Shown: positions 1 through 8,495, counted from the stretch's first letter. The stretch: DNA of 43,404 nt from an uncultured Oscillospiraceae bacterium (GCA_949494735.1 CATABD010000014.1:1-43404), one strand, 5' to 3'. Notes: generated by a model from the letters alone, not told the origin. Translations and numbers: made by a program.

Positions 1-26
1 GGGGACCGTCGGGATCGACGGTCCCC
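1..26 (-). terminator. Hairpin, probable terminator at window edge
   Basis: A perfect 10-bp stem (GGGGACCGTC / GACGGTCCCC) with a 6-nt loop lies just beyond the stop of the last gene of the leftward operon. Any U-tract for leftward transcription would fall outside the window, so the call rests on position and stem strength. Confidence 0.5.
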
Positions 27-60
27 GGGGCTCCTGCTTTCCCCCGTTCGGGTTCGGGCG

Positions 61-1119
61 TCAGCACTTGGGATGGGCCAGCGCCTCGCCTCGAAGCAGC
101 CGTTCCACGTCGGCCACGATGATGTCCAGGGAGATGGCGGCCAGATTGCTGCAATTCCCGGCCCGGTGGGGCGTCAGCGTCACATTGTCCAGCCTCAGGA
201 TGGGGTGCCCTGCGGGGATGGGCTCCACAGAGAACACGTCCAACCCGGCCCCGCCAATCTTTTTCGCGGCCAGGGCTTCTACCAGGGCGTCCTCGTCCAC
301 CAGCCCCGCGCGGGCGGTGTTGATGAAGAAAGCGTGGGGCTTCATCATCCCGATCAGCTCCCGGCTCACCAGTCCCTGGGTGTCCTTGGACAGGCGGGCG
401 TGGACGCTGACGTAATCGGCGGTGCGCATCAGCTCGTCCAACGGCACACTGCGGCAGCCGGTCCGTTCAAAGACCTCCGCCGGACAGAAGGGGTCGTAGG
501 CGATCATTTCACAGCCAAACGCCGCCAGCTTGGCCGCCACCCGCTGCCCGATGATGCCGTAACCCACCAGGCCCACCACACAGCCCCTCAGGCTTTTGAT
601 GTACGAGGCGTTGGGGCAGTCGTTCATCCACGCCCCGCCGTGGTCGGTGATGCTCATGCGGGCTATGTTCCGGGATTCAGCCAGGATCAGCCCCACCGTG
701 TAGTCGGACACCGGCTCCGCCAGCCGGCCGGGGGCCACCGCCACCTTCACCCCCGCTTTTGCCGCCGCCTCCAGGTTCACATTTTCCGCCCCGCTCCGGG
801 TTACGCCGATCATCTTCAGCTTCTTCGCGGCCTCTATGACCTTCGAGCCCACCGGGGCGAAGTTCACCAGGATGATGTCCGCATCCGCCGCTTCGCGCAG
901 CAGGTCCTCATTGACCGGGAAGGGCTCTGGCCCCATTTTTTCCACCTGGGAGGCATATTCCACGAACTGTCCCCGGTCCCAGCCCTTCTGCGCCTCCACG
1001 TATACCAGCTCAGCGCCGTATCCCTCCAGGCGCTTCAACACACGCTGGGCATCCTCCGCCATCACCTTCTCATAGGTCATGGAGGCGTCCACCAGCATCA
1101 CCACTTTATATTTTGCCAT
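61..1119 (-). CDS. D-2-hydroxyacid dehydrogenase (first copy)
   Basis: NAD-dependent D-isomer-specific 2-hydroxyacid dehydrogenase of 352 aa, expected to interconvert a 2-keto acid and a D-2-hydroxy acid in the cytoplasm. The Rossmann motif GYGIIG is at residues 186-191, with an acidic residue (Asp209) after strand 2 that favours NAD. The catalytic Arg270 (in NTARAGLVDE), Glu299 (in FSVEP) and His318 (in TPHRAG) are all present. The family also includes phosphoglycerate dehydrogenase, but no C-terminal ACT domain is seen. It is the last gene of the PTS operon, 19 bp after enzyme I, so a role in the same pathway is likely; the substrate is unknown. A Shine-Dalgarno AAAGGAG lies rather far (about 13 nt) from the ATG. 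A paralogue lies at 13158-14243. Confidence 0.9.
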   Translation of the reverse strand: MAKYKVVMLVDASMTYEKVMAEDAQRVLKRLEGYGAELVYVEAQKGWDRGQFVEYASQVEKMGPEPFPVNEDLLREAADADIILVNFAPVGSKVIEAAKKLKMIGVTRSGAENVNLEAAAKAGVKVAVAPGRLAEPVSDYTVGLILAESRNIARMSITDHGGAWMNDCPNASYIKSLRGCVVGLVGYGIIGQRVAAKLAAFGCEMIAYDPFCPAEVFERTGCRSVPLDELMRTADYVSVHARLSKDTQGLVSRELIGMMKPHAFFINTARAGLVDEDALVEALAAKKIGGAGLDVFSVEPIPAGHPILRLDNVTLTPHRAGNCSNLAAISLDIIVADVERLLRGEALAHPKC

Positions 1120-1138
1120 CGCTTTGTCATTGCTCCTT

Positions 1139-2866
1139 TCAAATACCTTCCCGCGGGCCGATGAGCCGCCGCACCCCGTCCGCCGTAGACGCCCTCAATG
1201 CGAGCCCAGCCAGGGCTTGGGCGTCGGAGAGATACATCTCCCGCAGCTGTTTTTTCACTCCCGGAATGGAGGACGCAGTCATGCTGAACTCGTCCAGCCC
1301 CATTCCCGCCAGCAAAACGGCGGCCCGGACATCACCCGCCAGCTCGCCGCACATGCCCGTCCATTTCCCCGCGGCGTGGGAGGCGTCAATCACCCGCTTG
1401 ATAGAGCGCAGCACCGCCGGATGCAGCGGATCATAGCGGGCGGCGATGCGGGGGTTCCCGCGGTCTACCGCCAAGGTGTACTGGGTCAGATCGTTGGTGC
1501 CGATGGAAAAGAAATCCACATGCTCCGCCAGCACGTCCGCCATCATGACGGCGGCGGGCGTCTCCACCATGATTCCCACCTCGATGTCCGCCTGGAACGG
1601 GACGTCCCGCGCCCGCAGCTCCTCTTTACACTCCTCCAGAAGCCCCTTGGCGGCCAGCAGCTCATCCAGCGAGATAATCATGGGAAACATGATCCTCAGT
1701 TTCCCGAACACGCCCGCCCGCAGGATGGCCCGCAGCTGGGTCTTGAACAGGTCCGTCCGGTCCAGGCACATTCGGATGGCCCGCCAGCCCAGAAAGGGGT
1801 TCTCCTCCGGCTCGAAAGCATAGTAGGGCAGCGCTTTATCCCCGCCGATGTCCAGTGTGCGGACAATCACCGGGCGCTGCGCCCCCATTTCGGCGGCCAC
1901 CTCCCGGTAGGCGGCAAACTGCGCCTCCTCATCGGGGAAGTGGGTATCGTTCATGTACAAAAGTTCTGTGCGGTACAGTCCAACGCCCTGTGCGCCGTAT
2001 TTTACCGCCCCGGCCAGGTCGCCGGGGCCGCCGATGTTGGCGCACAGCTCGAAGCACTTCCCGTCGCGGGCCTGGGCGGGCAGCTCCCGCAGAGCGCCCA
2101 GGGCCTCCCGCCCGCGCAGGAACTCCTGCCGCTTCTGCGCATAGCGCTCCAGCTCCTCGGGCTCCGGGTTCACCACCACACAGCCGTCCAGCGCGTCCAG
2201 GATCACCGTCTCGCCGCCGGCGAGATGCTCCAGCACGCCGGCCGTCCCCACCACCGCCGGGATCTCCAGACTGCGGGAGATGATGGCGGTGTGGGAGGTC
2301 CTCCCCCCCAGCTCCGTGACGAAGCCCAAGGTGTGGGCAAAGTCCATGCTCACCGTTTCGGAGGGCGTCAGATCCCGCGCGGCGACAATGCAATCCTCCG
2401 GCAGGCAGCTCAGCTCCACCCGGGCCACCCCCGCGGCGTTCTCCAGGATACGGCGGCCCACGTCCCGAATGTCCGCCGCCCGCTCCTGGAGGTAGGGGTC
2501 GCGCAGCTGGGCGAACAGGGCCGCGATCTCCTCAATTCCCTCCGCGATGGCGTAGGGCGCGTTGTGCCGCTCCTGGGCGATCTTATCCTGTATGGTCTCC
2601 TCCAGCACCGGGTCCTCCAGCACGGAGAGGTGGGCGGAAAAAATCTCCGCCTGCTCCTCCCCCAGCCGCCGTGCGGCCTCTCCGGCCAGCGCCTCGATCT
2701 GCTCCCGCGCCGCCGCCAGGGCGCCCGCAAAACGCCCCAGCTCCGCCTCCACCTGGTCCGGCCCGATCTCCGCCGGGTCGGGCGCGATGTCCACCGGACG
2801 CAGGACCACCGCCCGGGCGATGGCGATGCCGTCGGAAACCGGGACGCCCTTATATTCAAATCTCAT
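1139..2866 (-). CDS. ptsI: PTS enzyme I (phosphoenolpyruvate-protein phosphotransferase)
   Basis: Cytoplasmic enzyme I takes phosphate from PEP and passes it to HPr. At 575 aa it has the normal length. The phosphohistidine is in GGRTSHTAI (about residue 192), and the PEP-binding barrel shows YRTELLYM, FFSIGTNDLTQYTLAVDRG and the active-site Cys in GMCGELAGD. I chose the ATG at 2866 because MRFEYKGV matches the usual N-terminus and has GAGAG 7 nt upstream. An in-frame ATG at 2884 would overlap the end of ptsH by 8 bp. It sits between ptsH and a 2-hydroxyacid dehydrogenase inside a sugar-specific operon, which is an unusual place for a general PTS gene. Confidence 0.97.
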   Translation of the reverse strand: MRFEYKGVPVSDGIAIARAVVLRPVDIAPDPAEIGPDQVEAELGRFAGALAAAREQIEALAGEAARRLGEEQAEIFSAHLSVLEDPVLEETIQDKIAQERHNAPYAIAEGIEEIAALFAQLRDPYLQERAADIRDVGRRILENAAGVARVELSCLPEDCIVAARDLTPSETVSMDFAHTLGFVTELGGRTSHTAIISRSLEIPAVVGTAGVLEHLAGGETVILDALDGCVVVNPEPEELERYAQKRQEFLRGREALGALRELPAQARDGKCFELCANIGGPGDLAGAVKYGAQGVGLYRTELLYMNDTHFPDEEAQFAAYREVAAEMGAQRPVIVRTLDIGGDKALPYYAFEPEENPFLGWRAIRMCLDRTDLFKTQLRAILRAGVFGKLRIMFPMIISLDELLAAKGLLEECKEELRARDVPFQADIEVGIMVETPAAVMMADVLAEHVDFFSIGTNDLTQYTLAVDRGNPRIAARYDPLHPAVLRSIKRVIDASHAAGKWTGMCGELAGDVRAAVLLAGMGLDEFSMTASSIPGVKKQLREMYLSDAQALAGLALRASTADGVRRLIGPREGI

Positions 2867-2876
2867 GGCGGCTCTC

Positions 2877-3137
2877 TCATTCATCCAAGCTGGAGATGAA
2901 CCGGACCACAGCGGCCAGGGCCTCCTCCTCGTCCTCTCCCTCCGCCCGGACAGCGATCCGGCTGCCTGCGTTCACGTCAAGGGTGAGGATACGGATGATG
3001 CTTTTGGCGTCGCCGGTCTTGTCCCCGTGGATCAGGGTAATCCTGCTTTTGAACTTTTTTGCCAGCCCGGCCAGGCCGGAGGCGGGGCGGGCGTGGAGCC
3101 CGGTCTTGTTGACCACCTGAACGTTTGCTTCGATCAA
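2877..3137 (-). CDS. ptsH: Phosphocarrier protein HPr
   Basis: HPr, 86 aa, relays phosphate from enzyme I to EIIA. The catalytic site GLHARPAS is at residues 13-20, with His15 and Arg17. Ser46 is present in DAKSI, so the Firmicute HPr kinase/phosphorylase control point for catabolite repression is conserved. The residues after Ser46 (IIRILTL) differ from the common IMGVMSL, which could affect CcpA or kinase contact; that is inference. The start is a TTG at 3137, 8 nt after AGGAGG. It is followed by ptsI, and preceded 40 bp upstream by a GntR regulator of the same operon. Confidence 0.96.
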   Translation of the reverse strand: MIEANVQVVNKTGLHARPASGLAGLAKKFKSRITLIHGDKTGDAKSIIRILTLDVNAGSRIAVRAEGEDEEEALAAVVRFISSLDE

Positions 3138-3177
3138 AGTAATTACCTCCTGTCAGGCCGGGCCCCTGGGCCCGGCC

Positions 3178-3897
3178 TTATCCGTGCCAAGTGAACGTGT
3201 ACTCCATCACCTCAGTCACCTGGAGCGACTCGGTGTATTTGACCACCCGGCCCCCGGTGTCCACGATGCTGCTGCTCACAGCCACCAGCGGCCTTTTCGT
3301 GGAGAGATTGAGCAGCTCCATTTGCTGCTTCGAGGGTATCTGGGGCGTCAGCGTCTGATTGGAATAGGCGATCTCCACGTGAAACTGCTCCTGCATGATG
3401 CGTACCAGGGACTGGTGCTCCAGATCCCACGGGTTGATGCCGAAAAAAATATCATCAGGCAGATAGATGTGTTCCAAGGATACCGGCGTGCTGTCCGCAA
3501 ACCGAACCCGGTAGATCATCACAAGGGGGCTTTCCGGCTCGATGCCGAACAGGTGCGCCAGGGCGGAGGTGGCGGGCTGCGTGGCCATGGTGATGATGCG
3601 GGAGGACGGCACCTTGCCCGACGCCTGGATGGCGCTGTACATGCTCCGGCTGTTGGTCATCTGCCGGTTTTTGATCTTGGCCACGAAATGCCCCTTGTTG
3701 GGCTCCCGTTTGATGATGCCCTGGGCACACAGCTCCTCCAGGGCGTTGCGCACAGTTACCCGGCTGACCTGATAGGACTGGCACAGGGCGCTCTCCGCGG
3801 GCAGCTTGGTGCCAGGCTTGAGGATGCCGTCCTGGACCTGCTGCTTGATGTCGGTGACGATCTGATAGTACAGGGGCATTGTGGAATTCAGTTTCAT
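3178..3897 (-). CDS. GntR/UTRA-family transcriptional regulator (first copy)
   Basis: A 239-aa regulator of the HutC/UTRA branch of GntR. The N-terminal winged helix (about residues 5-70) includes YQIVTDIKQQVQDGILKPG, KLPAESALCQSYQVSRVTVR and a wing ending KREPNKGHFV. The rest is a UTRA effector domain (about 95-237), a fold that commonly binds sugar phosphates. The ATG at 3897 is chosen because GGGTGGTG precedes it and the encoded MKLNSTMPLYYQ is the usual N-terminus; the frame stays open 87 bp further upstream. It has its own promoter but sits inside the PTS operon, so it probably controls this locus in response to an intermediate. A paralogue is at 12380-13108. Confidence 0.93.
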   Translation of the reverse strand: MKLNSTMPLYYQIVTDIKQQVQDGILKPGTKLPAESALCQSYQVSRVTVRNALEELCAQGIIKREPNKGHFVAKIKNRQMTNSRSMYSAIQASGKVPSSRIITMATQPATSALAHLFGIEPESPLVMIYRVRFADSTPVSLEHIYLPDDIFFGINPWDLEHQSLVRIMQEQFHVEIAYSNQTLTPQIPSKQQMELLNLSTKRPLVAVSSSIVDTGGRVVKYTESLQVTEVMEYTFTWHG

Positions 3898-3940
3898 GAT
3901 GGACACCACCCAAATCAAAATGTTGGATACTTTTGTCTCT

Positions 3941-3970
3941 ATTTTATCACCGGTGCGACATCCCTGGCAA
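3941..3970 (-). promoter_or_regulatory. Promoter for the GntR-ptsHI part of the operon
   Basis: Reading leftward, TTGCCA (3970-3965), an 18-bp spacer and TAAAAT (3946-3941) lie about 45 bp before the GntR start. This internal promoter would allow the regulator, HPr, enzyme I and the dehydrogenase to be expressed apart from the upstream PTS genes. Confidence 0.6.
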
Positions 3971-4008
3971 CCAATGCCTGACAAAAATATTCAACTTTTT
4001 GTGGGCCC

Positions 4009-4770
4009 TTACAGCATGGTGCCGCCGCTGCAATCAATGGCCGCGCCGATGATCTGACCGGCGCAGTCGGAGCACAGAAACGCCACCACGCGGCCGATCT
4101 CGATGGGCGTGGTAAACGCCCCTGTGGGCAGCAGCTGCCGCATCCGCTCGGTGCGGGGCTCACCGTCGGGGTAGGTGCGTTCTGTCTGGACATAGCCGGG
4201 CACCACGCCGTTCACCCGGATCTTATAGGGCGCCATCTCGTTGGCAACGCCCTTCGTCAGCCCGTAGGCTCCTGATTTTGCGCAGATGTAGGATGTATTG
4301 TCCTTGCTGTTGGTGGTGAAGGCGGACTTGGACAGCACGTTGACGATGGCCCCCGCCCTGTCCCGCTCCCTGCACAGCCGGACGAAGGCCCGGCTCATGA
4401 AGAACTGGCTGTTAAGGGTGATCTCCTGCACCGAGCGCCAGTCCTCTGTGGTCAGCTCATGGAACGGCTTGCGGATGGCGCCGCGCCCCGCGTTGTTGAC
4501 CAGGATATCCACCTGTCCGAACCGCTCCAGGGCGGTGCGAAAAATTTCCTCCACCGCCTCCTCGCGGCTCACGTCCCCGTCCACCGGGACCAGGGCGGCG
4601 CCGGTCCGCCTGCCGAGCTCCTCCAAAAAGGCGCGGGTCTCGGCGTTATGGCTCAGGTCGGCGACCACCACATTGCAGCCCTCCTCGGCCAGCGCGGTGA
4701 CGCAGCCCTTTCCGATCCCCCGGCCCCCGCCGGTCACAATGGCCGTTTTCCCCTTCAGTTGAAGATCCAT
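4009..4770 (-). CDS. SDR-family oxidoreductase (first copy)
   Basis: Classical short-chain dehydrogenase of 253 aa, expected to oxidise or reduce a hydroxyl/keto group on a sugar or sugar phosphate with NAD(P). The nucleotide motif TGGGRGIG is at residues 13-20, NNAG at 92-95, and the catalytic Tyr161 and Lys165 are in YICAK. The segment before the Tyr reads NVLSKSAF rather than the common ISS; the other SDR of this locus (8603-9376) shares LSK, so the two belong to one subfamily. The ATG at 4770 is preceded by AAAGGAGGG. It lies 23 bp after the IIA gene. The exact substrate is unknown. Confidence 0.93.
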   Translation of the reverse strand: MDLQLKGKTAIVTGGGRGIGKGCVTALAEEGCNVVVADLSHNAETRAFLEELGRRTGAALVPVDGDVSREEAVEEIFRTALERFGQVDILVNNAGRGAIRKPFHELTTEDWRSVQEITLNSQFFMSRAFVRLCRERDRAGAIVNVLSKSAFTTNSKDNTSYICAKSGAYGLTKGVANEMAPYKIRVNGVVPGYVQTERTYPDGEPRTERMRQLLPTGAFTTPIEIGRVVAFLCSDCAGQIIGAAIDCSGGTML

Positions 4771-4793
4771 ATCCTGTTTTCCCTCCTTTGCGG

Positions 4794-5210
4794 TCACATA
4801 TGATAGAGTTTTTTCATCAGTGCGGTCAGGTCGGTGTCCATTCCGGCGCAGTTCTCCGCCACTCGGGCGGCCAGCTCGTCCCCGGCGCACTCCTCCCGGT
4901 CGGAGAGGACCTCAATGAGCATCGGAACGCTGACCCCCGCCACCGCCGACAGCCGCCGGGTCTTGGCGAGCTTGGCCATGCACTTGAAAGGGGTTCCGCC
5001 CATAATGTCCACGCACACAAACACATTGCCGTCATATTTCTCCACGAGGGCCCTCAGCGCCGCCTCATAGGCATCCGGGTCCATCCCCTCCTCCAACGGC
5101 AGCGCCTCCAGCCGCTGGGCGTCGCCAAAGATCATTTTCACTGAATCAATGAGGGCCTGGCAGAAAAAGCCGTGGGATATCACCAGGACCGCCGGGATAT
5201 TCTGCTCCAT
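4794..5210 (-). CDS. PTS mannose-family component IIA
   Basis: A 138-aa EIIA of the mannose/fructose/sorbose superfamily. The phosphorylated histidine is His13 in VISHG near the N-terminus, and DIMGGTPF in the middle is the characteristic loop of EIIA-Man. It accepts phosphate from HPr and passes it to IIB (7811-8302). The ATG at 5210 follows AAGGAGG with normal spacing. It is a free-standing domain, not fused to IIB. It sits 14 bp after the aldolase gene and is cotranscribed with the other PTS parts. Confidence 0.95.
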   Translation of the reverse strand: MEQNIPAVLVISHGFFCQALIDSVKMIFGDAQRLEALPLEEGMDPDAYEAALRALVEKYDGNVFVCVDIMGGTPFKCMAKLAKTRRLSAVAGVSVPMLIEVLSDREECAGDELAARVAENCAGMDTDLTALMKKLYHM

Positions 5211-5224
5211 TGAAAACCGCCTCC

Positions 5225-6055
5225 TTACGCCTTCCCGCATTGATCCACCAGCTTCATGTAGTGGGTCAGCTTGGCCTTATATCCCTCGCTGAGCAGGCGG
5301 TAGCCCAGGTGGGCCCGCTTCAGCTCACCGTGATGGGCCAGCAGGTTGTCAATCCCGGCCTGGAACAGATCCGTGCCGATATTGACCTTTGTGATCCCCT
5401 CCCGGGTGGCGCGAGCCAGGTTTTCGTCGCCAGAGCCGGAGCCGCCGTGAAGGACCAGCGGCACCTCCACCTCCTCATAGATGGCGCGGAGCAGGGCGAA
5501 GTCCAGATGGGGCGTGCCCACGTATTTGCCGTGGGCCGTGCCGATGGCCACGGCCAGCGCGTCCACGCCGGTGCGCTCCACGTACTCCCTGGCCTGCCGG
5601 GGATCTGTGAGGCCGGTGTCCCGGTCGGCGGCGTAACTCTCCCCGCTCCCCACATGGCCCAGCTCCGCCTCCACGCTCACCCCCACCGCATGGGCGATCT
5701 TCACCAGCTGCGCCACCTCGGCCACATTCTCCTCATAGGGCAGGCTGGATCGGTCCACCATGATAGACGAGAACCCGCAGCGTATGGCGGTGATTGCCTG
5801 CTCGAATGTGCCGCCGTGGTCCAGATTGAGGGCCACCGGCACCGGCGCCCTCCCGGCCATCTCCGCCGCCGCCCTGGCCAGCAGGGGCACGTCCTCCGCC
5901 GCATTGAAGATCAGATCCAGGATCATAGGAGCGCGGTTCTCCACCGCCGCCTCAATGGCCGCGCGGGCGGTGTCCTCGTTGCAGATATTGGGCGCAATCA
6001 CGCCGTACCTGCCCTCCCGGGACTTTTTCAAAATATCTGTCATGCTCACCAGCAT
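5225..6055 (-). CDS. Class II fructose/tagatose-bisphosphate-type aldolase (first copy)
   Basis: A 276-aa zinc-dependent aldolase of the GatY/KbaY/FbaA class, expected to cleave a ketose phosphate into dihydroxyacetone phosphate and an aldehyde. The catalytic Asp79 and metal ligand His80 are in NLDHGG; further ligands are His175 (GTAHGKY) and His203 (VLHGGSGSG). The phosphate-binding region reads TKVNIGTDLF. The ATG at 6055 has AAAGGAA 9 nt upstream; an in-frame GTG at 6064 is too close to that site. It lies between IICD and IIA, so it should act on a product of the imported sugar phosphate. The paralogue at 11476-12333 shares about the same architecture. Confidence 0.93.
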   Translation of the reverse strand: MLVSMTDILKKSREGRYGVIAPNICNEDTARAAIEAAVENRAPMILDLIFNAAEDVPLLARAAAEMAGRAPVPVALNLDHGGTFEQAITAIRCGFSSIMVDRSSLPYEENVAEVAQLVKIAHAVGVSVEAELGHVGSGESYAADRDTGLTDPRQAREYVERTGVDALAVAIGTAHGKYVGTPHLDFALLRAIYEEVEVPLVLHGGSGSGDENLARATREGITKVNIGTDLFQAGIDNLLAHHGELKRAHLGYRLLSEGYKAKLTHYMKLVDQCGKA

Positions 6056-6139
6056 GGGCTGCACTTCCTTTCCACTTGAATGGAGCGCCGCCGCAGGGCT
6101 GTCACGCCGCGCGGCGGCGCTTCGGCCGGCGCGTCCTTT

Positions 6140-7747
6140 TTATACGATCCCGAAGAAGGACAGGGCCAGCGCCGCGACCAGGGTAATGACGATCAGCTTC
6201 AGATACTTCCCACCCTTAGAGAAGTAGCGATAAGTACCCAGCAGCAGGAGGAAGGGGATCAAGCCGGGCATGATGCCGTCCAGCAGGCTCTGAATAACAT
6301 AGGTCTTGTCGATGGCGTCCGTGGCGATCTCCAGGGCCACGTTGAGCTTGCAGTAGCTGGAACCCATGCAGCCCAGCATGAACATACCCAGCACACCGCC
6401 GCCGGTCATCAGCTTCTTCATCCAGCCGCCTTTGAGCAGGGCCATGATGGAGCGGCGGCCCATCTTGTAGCCCAGGTCAAAGGAGAAAATGCTGGCGATG
6501 CAGGAGCCCAGGCGGATCAGGGGCTCCATCAGCAGGCCGGCCACCACAGACCCTCCCAGCGCAAAGGGCAGGAACACCGTGCGGATGACCGGGGCCAGGG
6601 TGGTCCACAGGATGCTGTCGCCAAACCCGGCGAAGGGCCCCATGAGGGAGGACTTCAAGGTGACCACATCCTCCCCGGTAATGCCCTCCTCACCCAAGGC
6701 GATCTGCTCCTCCATGGCCAGGGCCGCGCCCATAATGCAGTTGCCCAGGGACATCTCGGAGATGTACGGGAGCAGGTGGCGCTGAAGGGCGGCGGAAAGC
6801 TCCTCGTCGTTGTTTTTATAGAGCTTGCGCAGCACGGGCGTCATGGCGTGACCCACGCCGGTGCCGTACATGGCCTCCAAGCTGTTTCCGAAGCGGTGGA
6901 ACAGGATGACGCGCCATGCGGTCTTGTGGCAGTCAGATTTGCTGACCGATCCGTCAAAGCCCTGTCCCCCTCCAAAGAGCTCGGAGAAGTTGAAGGACTC
7001 CTCCCCCTCCGTCTTGGGGAAGGCCAGCTGGACGTAAAGGATGCCCAGGACCAGGCCGAACATAGTGGCTACCAGCATGGGCATGCCGGACAGCTTCATC
7101 ACGAAAAAGCCGGCGATGAAGAACGGGAACAGGTGCTTCCTGCCGATGAACGTGGCGCACAGCACCAGGCCGAAGCCGGGCAGCACGCCGCCCACCACCG
7201 ACAGCGCGTTCATGATCCAGGCCGGGATCACGTCCATGATGGCCGCGGTGCCGGTACTGACGCCGACCATGATGGCGGTGACAATGGGGACCCGGATGAT
7301 GAACTGCACCGCCCAGGGGCCCAGCGTATTGCAGATGGTAATGCCCTTGAAGTTCAGCTTCTCGGCGTAGGCAAGCGCCTTCCGGTTCCACACACCGTTG
7401 ACCATCCGGCGCAGGTTATCCATAAAGGTGCCCAGGATGCCAAAGGGGACCGCCAGAAGCACCGCGGTCTCCGGGTCCAGCCCGGAGCTGAGGGCGATGG
7501 GGATGGCCACGCAGGCGGCCAGGGAATCGTCGGCCGGCATATTCGCACCCACCGCCGCCACCGAGATATACATGATATTGATGCTGGCGCCCAGGATGGT
7601 TCCGGTCGTCACATCCCCATAGATCAGGCCGAAGAGTACGCCGATAAATGTAGGGTTCATCAGCGCGCGGCCCAGGTTTCCCAGGTCGAGGTTGCAGAGC
7701 CAGTAGTATACCGCGACCAAAATACAAACACCGATGGACAATTGCAT
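6140..7747 (-). CDS. PTS mannose-family IIC-IID fusion permease
   Basis: A single 535-aa membrane protein joining the two normally separate permease subunits. Residues 1 to about 255 are an IIC domain of hydrophobic helices with the motif GASINIMYISVAAVGANMPAD. A polar linker follows (near TEGEESFNFSELFGGG). From about residue 275 the IID domain begins (HKTAWRVILFHRFGNSLEAM, then MSLGNCIMGAALAMEEQI and SLMGPFAGFGDS) and ends in two or three membrane helices. The frame is open across the junction with no internal stop. The ATG follows AAAGGGAGG. IIB is upstream and the aldolase downstream. A joined IIC-IID in one chain is uncommon in this superfamily. Confidence 0.95.
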   Translation of the reverse strand: MQLSIGVCILVAVYYWLCNLDLGNLGRALMNPTFIGVLFGLIYGDVTTGTILGASINIMYISVAAVGANMPADDSLAACVAIPIALSSGLDPETAVLLAVPFGILGTFMDNLRRMVNGVWNRKALAYAEKLNFKGITICNTLGPWAVQFIIRVPIVTAIMVGVSTGTAAIMDVIPAWIMNALSVVGGVLPGFGLVLCATFIGRKHLFPFFIAGFFVMKLSGMPMLVATMFGLVLGILYVQLAFPKTEGEESFNFSELFGGGQGFDGSVSKSDCHKTAWRVILFHRFGNSLEAMYGTGVGHAMTPVLRKLYKNNDEELSAALQRHLLPYISEMSLGNCIMGAALAMEEQIALGEEGITGEDVVTLKSSLMGPFAGFGDSILWTTLAPVIRTVFLPFALGGSVVAGLLMEPLIRLGSCIASIFSFDLGYKMGRRSIMALLKGGWMKKLMTGGGVLGMFMLGCMGSSYCKLNVALEIATDAIDKTYVIQSLLDGIMPGLIPFLLLLGTYRYFSKGGKYLKLIVITLVAALALSFFGIV

Positions 7748-7810
7748 GTGCTTTTCCTCCCTTTATTCTGTTCTTTTGTTACATACATGGAGGTGCGGCG
7801 GCGTTCTCGC

Positions 7811-8302
7811 TCAGCCGCGCAGCTTGTGGACCACGGCATCCAGCGTGACCAGCCGGTCTTCCGGCGTGGGATGGAAGTAGACGTTGACGCCTGCGTCCTT
7901 CAGGCCTATGAGCGCGTCCAGCTCCGAGTCGCTCAGATGCACGGTGTTGTTGGCCTGCTTGCGCCCCGGAGCCTTGGGCACCTGTCCGATGTTGATGGAG
8001 CCGTAAGCAATCCCCGAATCATAGGCGCGCTTGGCTGAGTCCACGTTTTGAAACAGCAGGATGGTGTTGGCCGAACCATATCCGTTCTCGTTCCATTTCT
8101 GGAGCGCCTGCGCTTCATCGTAGACCACGACTTTGACCCCCTGCGGCGCCGCCATATAGAGCAGCTCCGTCAGGAAATCATCCGCCGCGGTCTTGTTGTC
8201 CACCACGACGATCTGCTGCGCCGCCAGCACCTTGGTCCAGCGGGTGGCTACCTGCCCGTGCACAAGTCTGGCATCCACTCTGGTCATGACGATATTGCCC
8301 AT
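7811..8302 (-). CDS. PTS mannose-family component IIB
   Basis: A 163-aa EIIB of the mannose/fructose/sorbose type, the cytoplasmic subunit that phosphorylates the incoming sugar. The active His15 lies in DARLVHGQVATRW. The ATG at 8302 is chosen because AAAGGAGGGG precedes it and the N-terminus MGNIVMTRVDARLVHG is typical; the open frame extends 150 bp further but lacks a good start. It is the first gene of the leftward operon, 63 bp ahead of IICD and about 130 bp after a good promoter with a palindromic operator. Confidence 0.95.
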   Translation of the reverse strand: MGNIVMTRVDARLVHGQVATRWTKVLAAQQIVVVDNKTAADDFLTELLYMAAPQGVKVVVYDEAQALQKWNENGYGSANTILLFQNVDSAKRAYDSGIAYGSINIGQVPKAPGRKQANNTVHLSDSELDALIGLKDAGVNVYFHPTPEDRLVTLDAVVHKLRG

Positions 8303-8435
8303 GCTTTCCCCTCCTTTCTTTGTAAGATGGCAGCGCTCCCGCCGGGAAGGGCCGCCGCCTTTATGGTCCGGCGTTGGGTTCGTTCTCCCATGTGCCGGCT
8401 GCCATGCGTAGTATGTGGCGCTTTTGCTAAAATTA

Positions 8436-8464
8436 ACAATACAGTATTGCATCTAATTTGTCAA
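8436..8464 (-). promoter_or_regulatory. Promoter of the PTS operon
   Basis: Reading leftward, TTGACA (8464-8459), a 17-bp spacer and TATTGT (8441-8436). The leader to the IIB start is about 130 nt. The 300 bp between the divergent operons (8303-8602) holds this promoter, the rightward promoter and two palindromes; nothing else was recognised. Confidence 0.75.
8437..8449. promoter_or_regulatory. Candidate operator (13-bp palindrome)
   Basis: CAATAC-A-GTATTG is a perfect palindrome around one central base and overlaps the -10 of the PTS promoter. A related 11-bp palindrome, CAATA-T-TATTG, is at 8520-8530 and overlaps the -10 of the rightward promoter. Binding by one of the two GntR/UTRA proteins is inferred. 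Confidence 0.5.
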
Positions 8465-8495
8465 TATATTTTTTCAAATTATAATAAAATTTGTC

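Noticed and set aside
1079-2899. Very long open frame (606 codons) on the plus strand opposite enzyme I
   Set aside because: It is a GC-driven shadow of ptsI: the minus strand encodes a full, motif-complete enzyme I, while the plus-strand product is low-complexity and His/Arg/Gln-rich.
6080-8038. 652-codon open frame opposite the PTS permease genes
   Set aside because: It spans three real genes (aldolase upstream region, IICD and IIB) on the other strand and has no recognisable domain or ribosome site.
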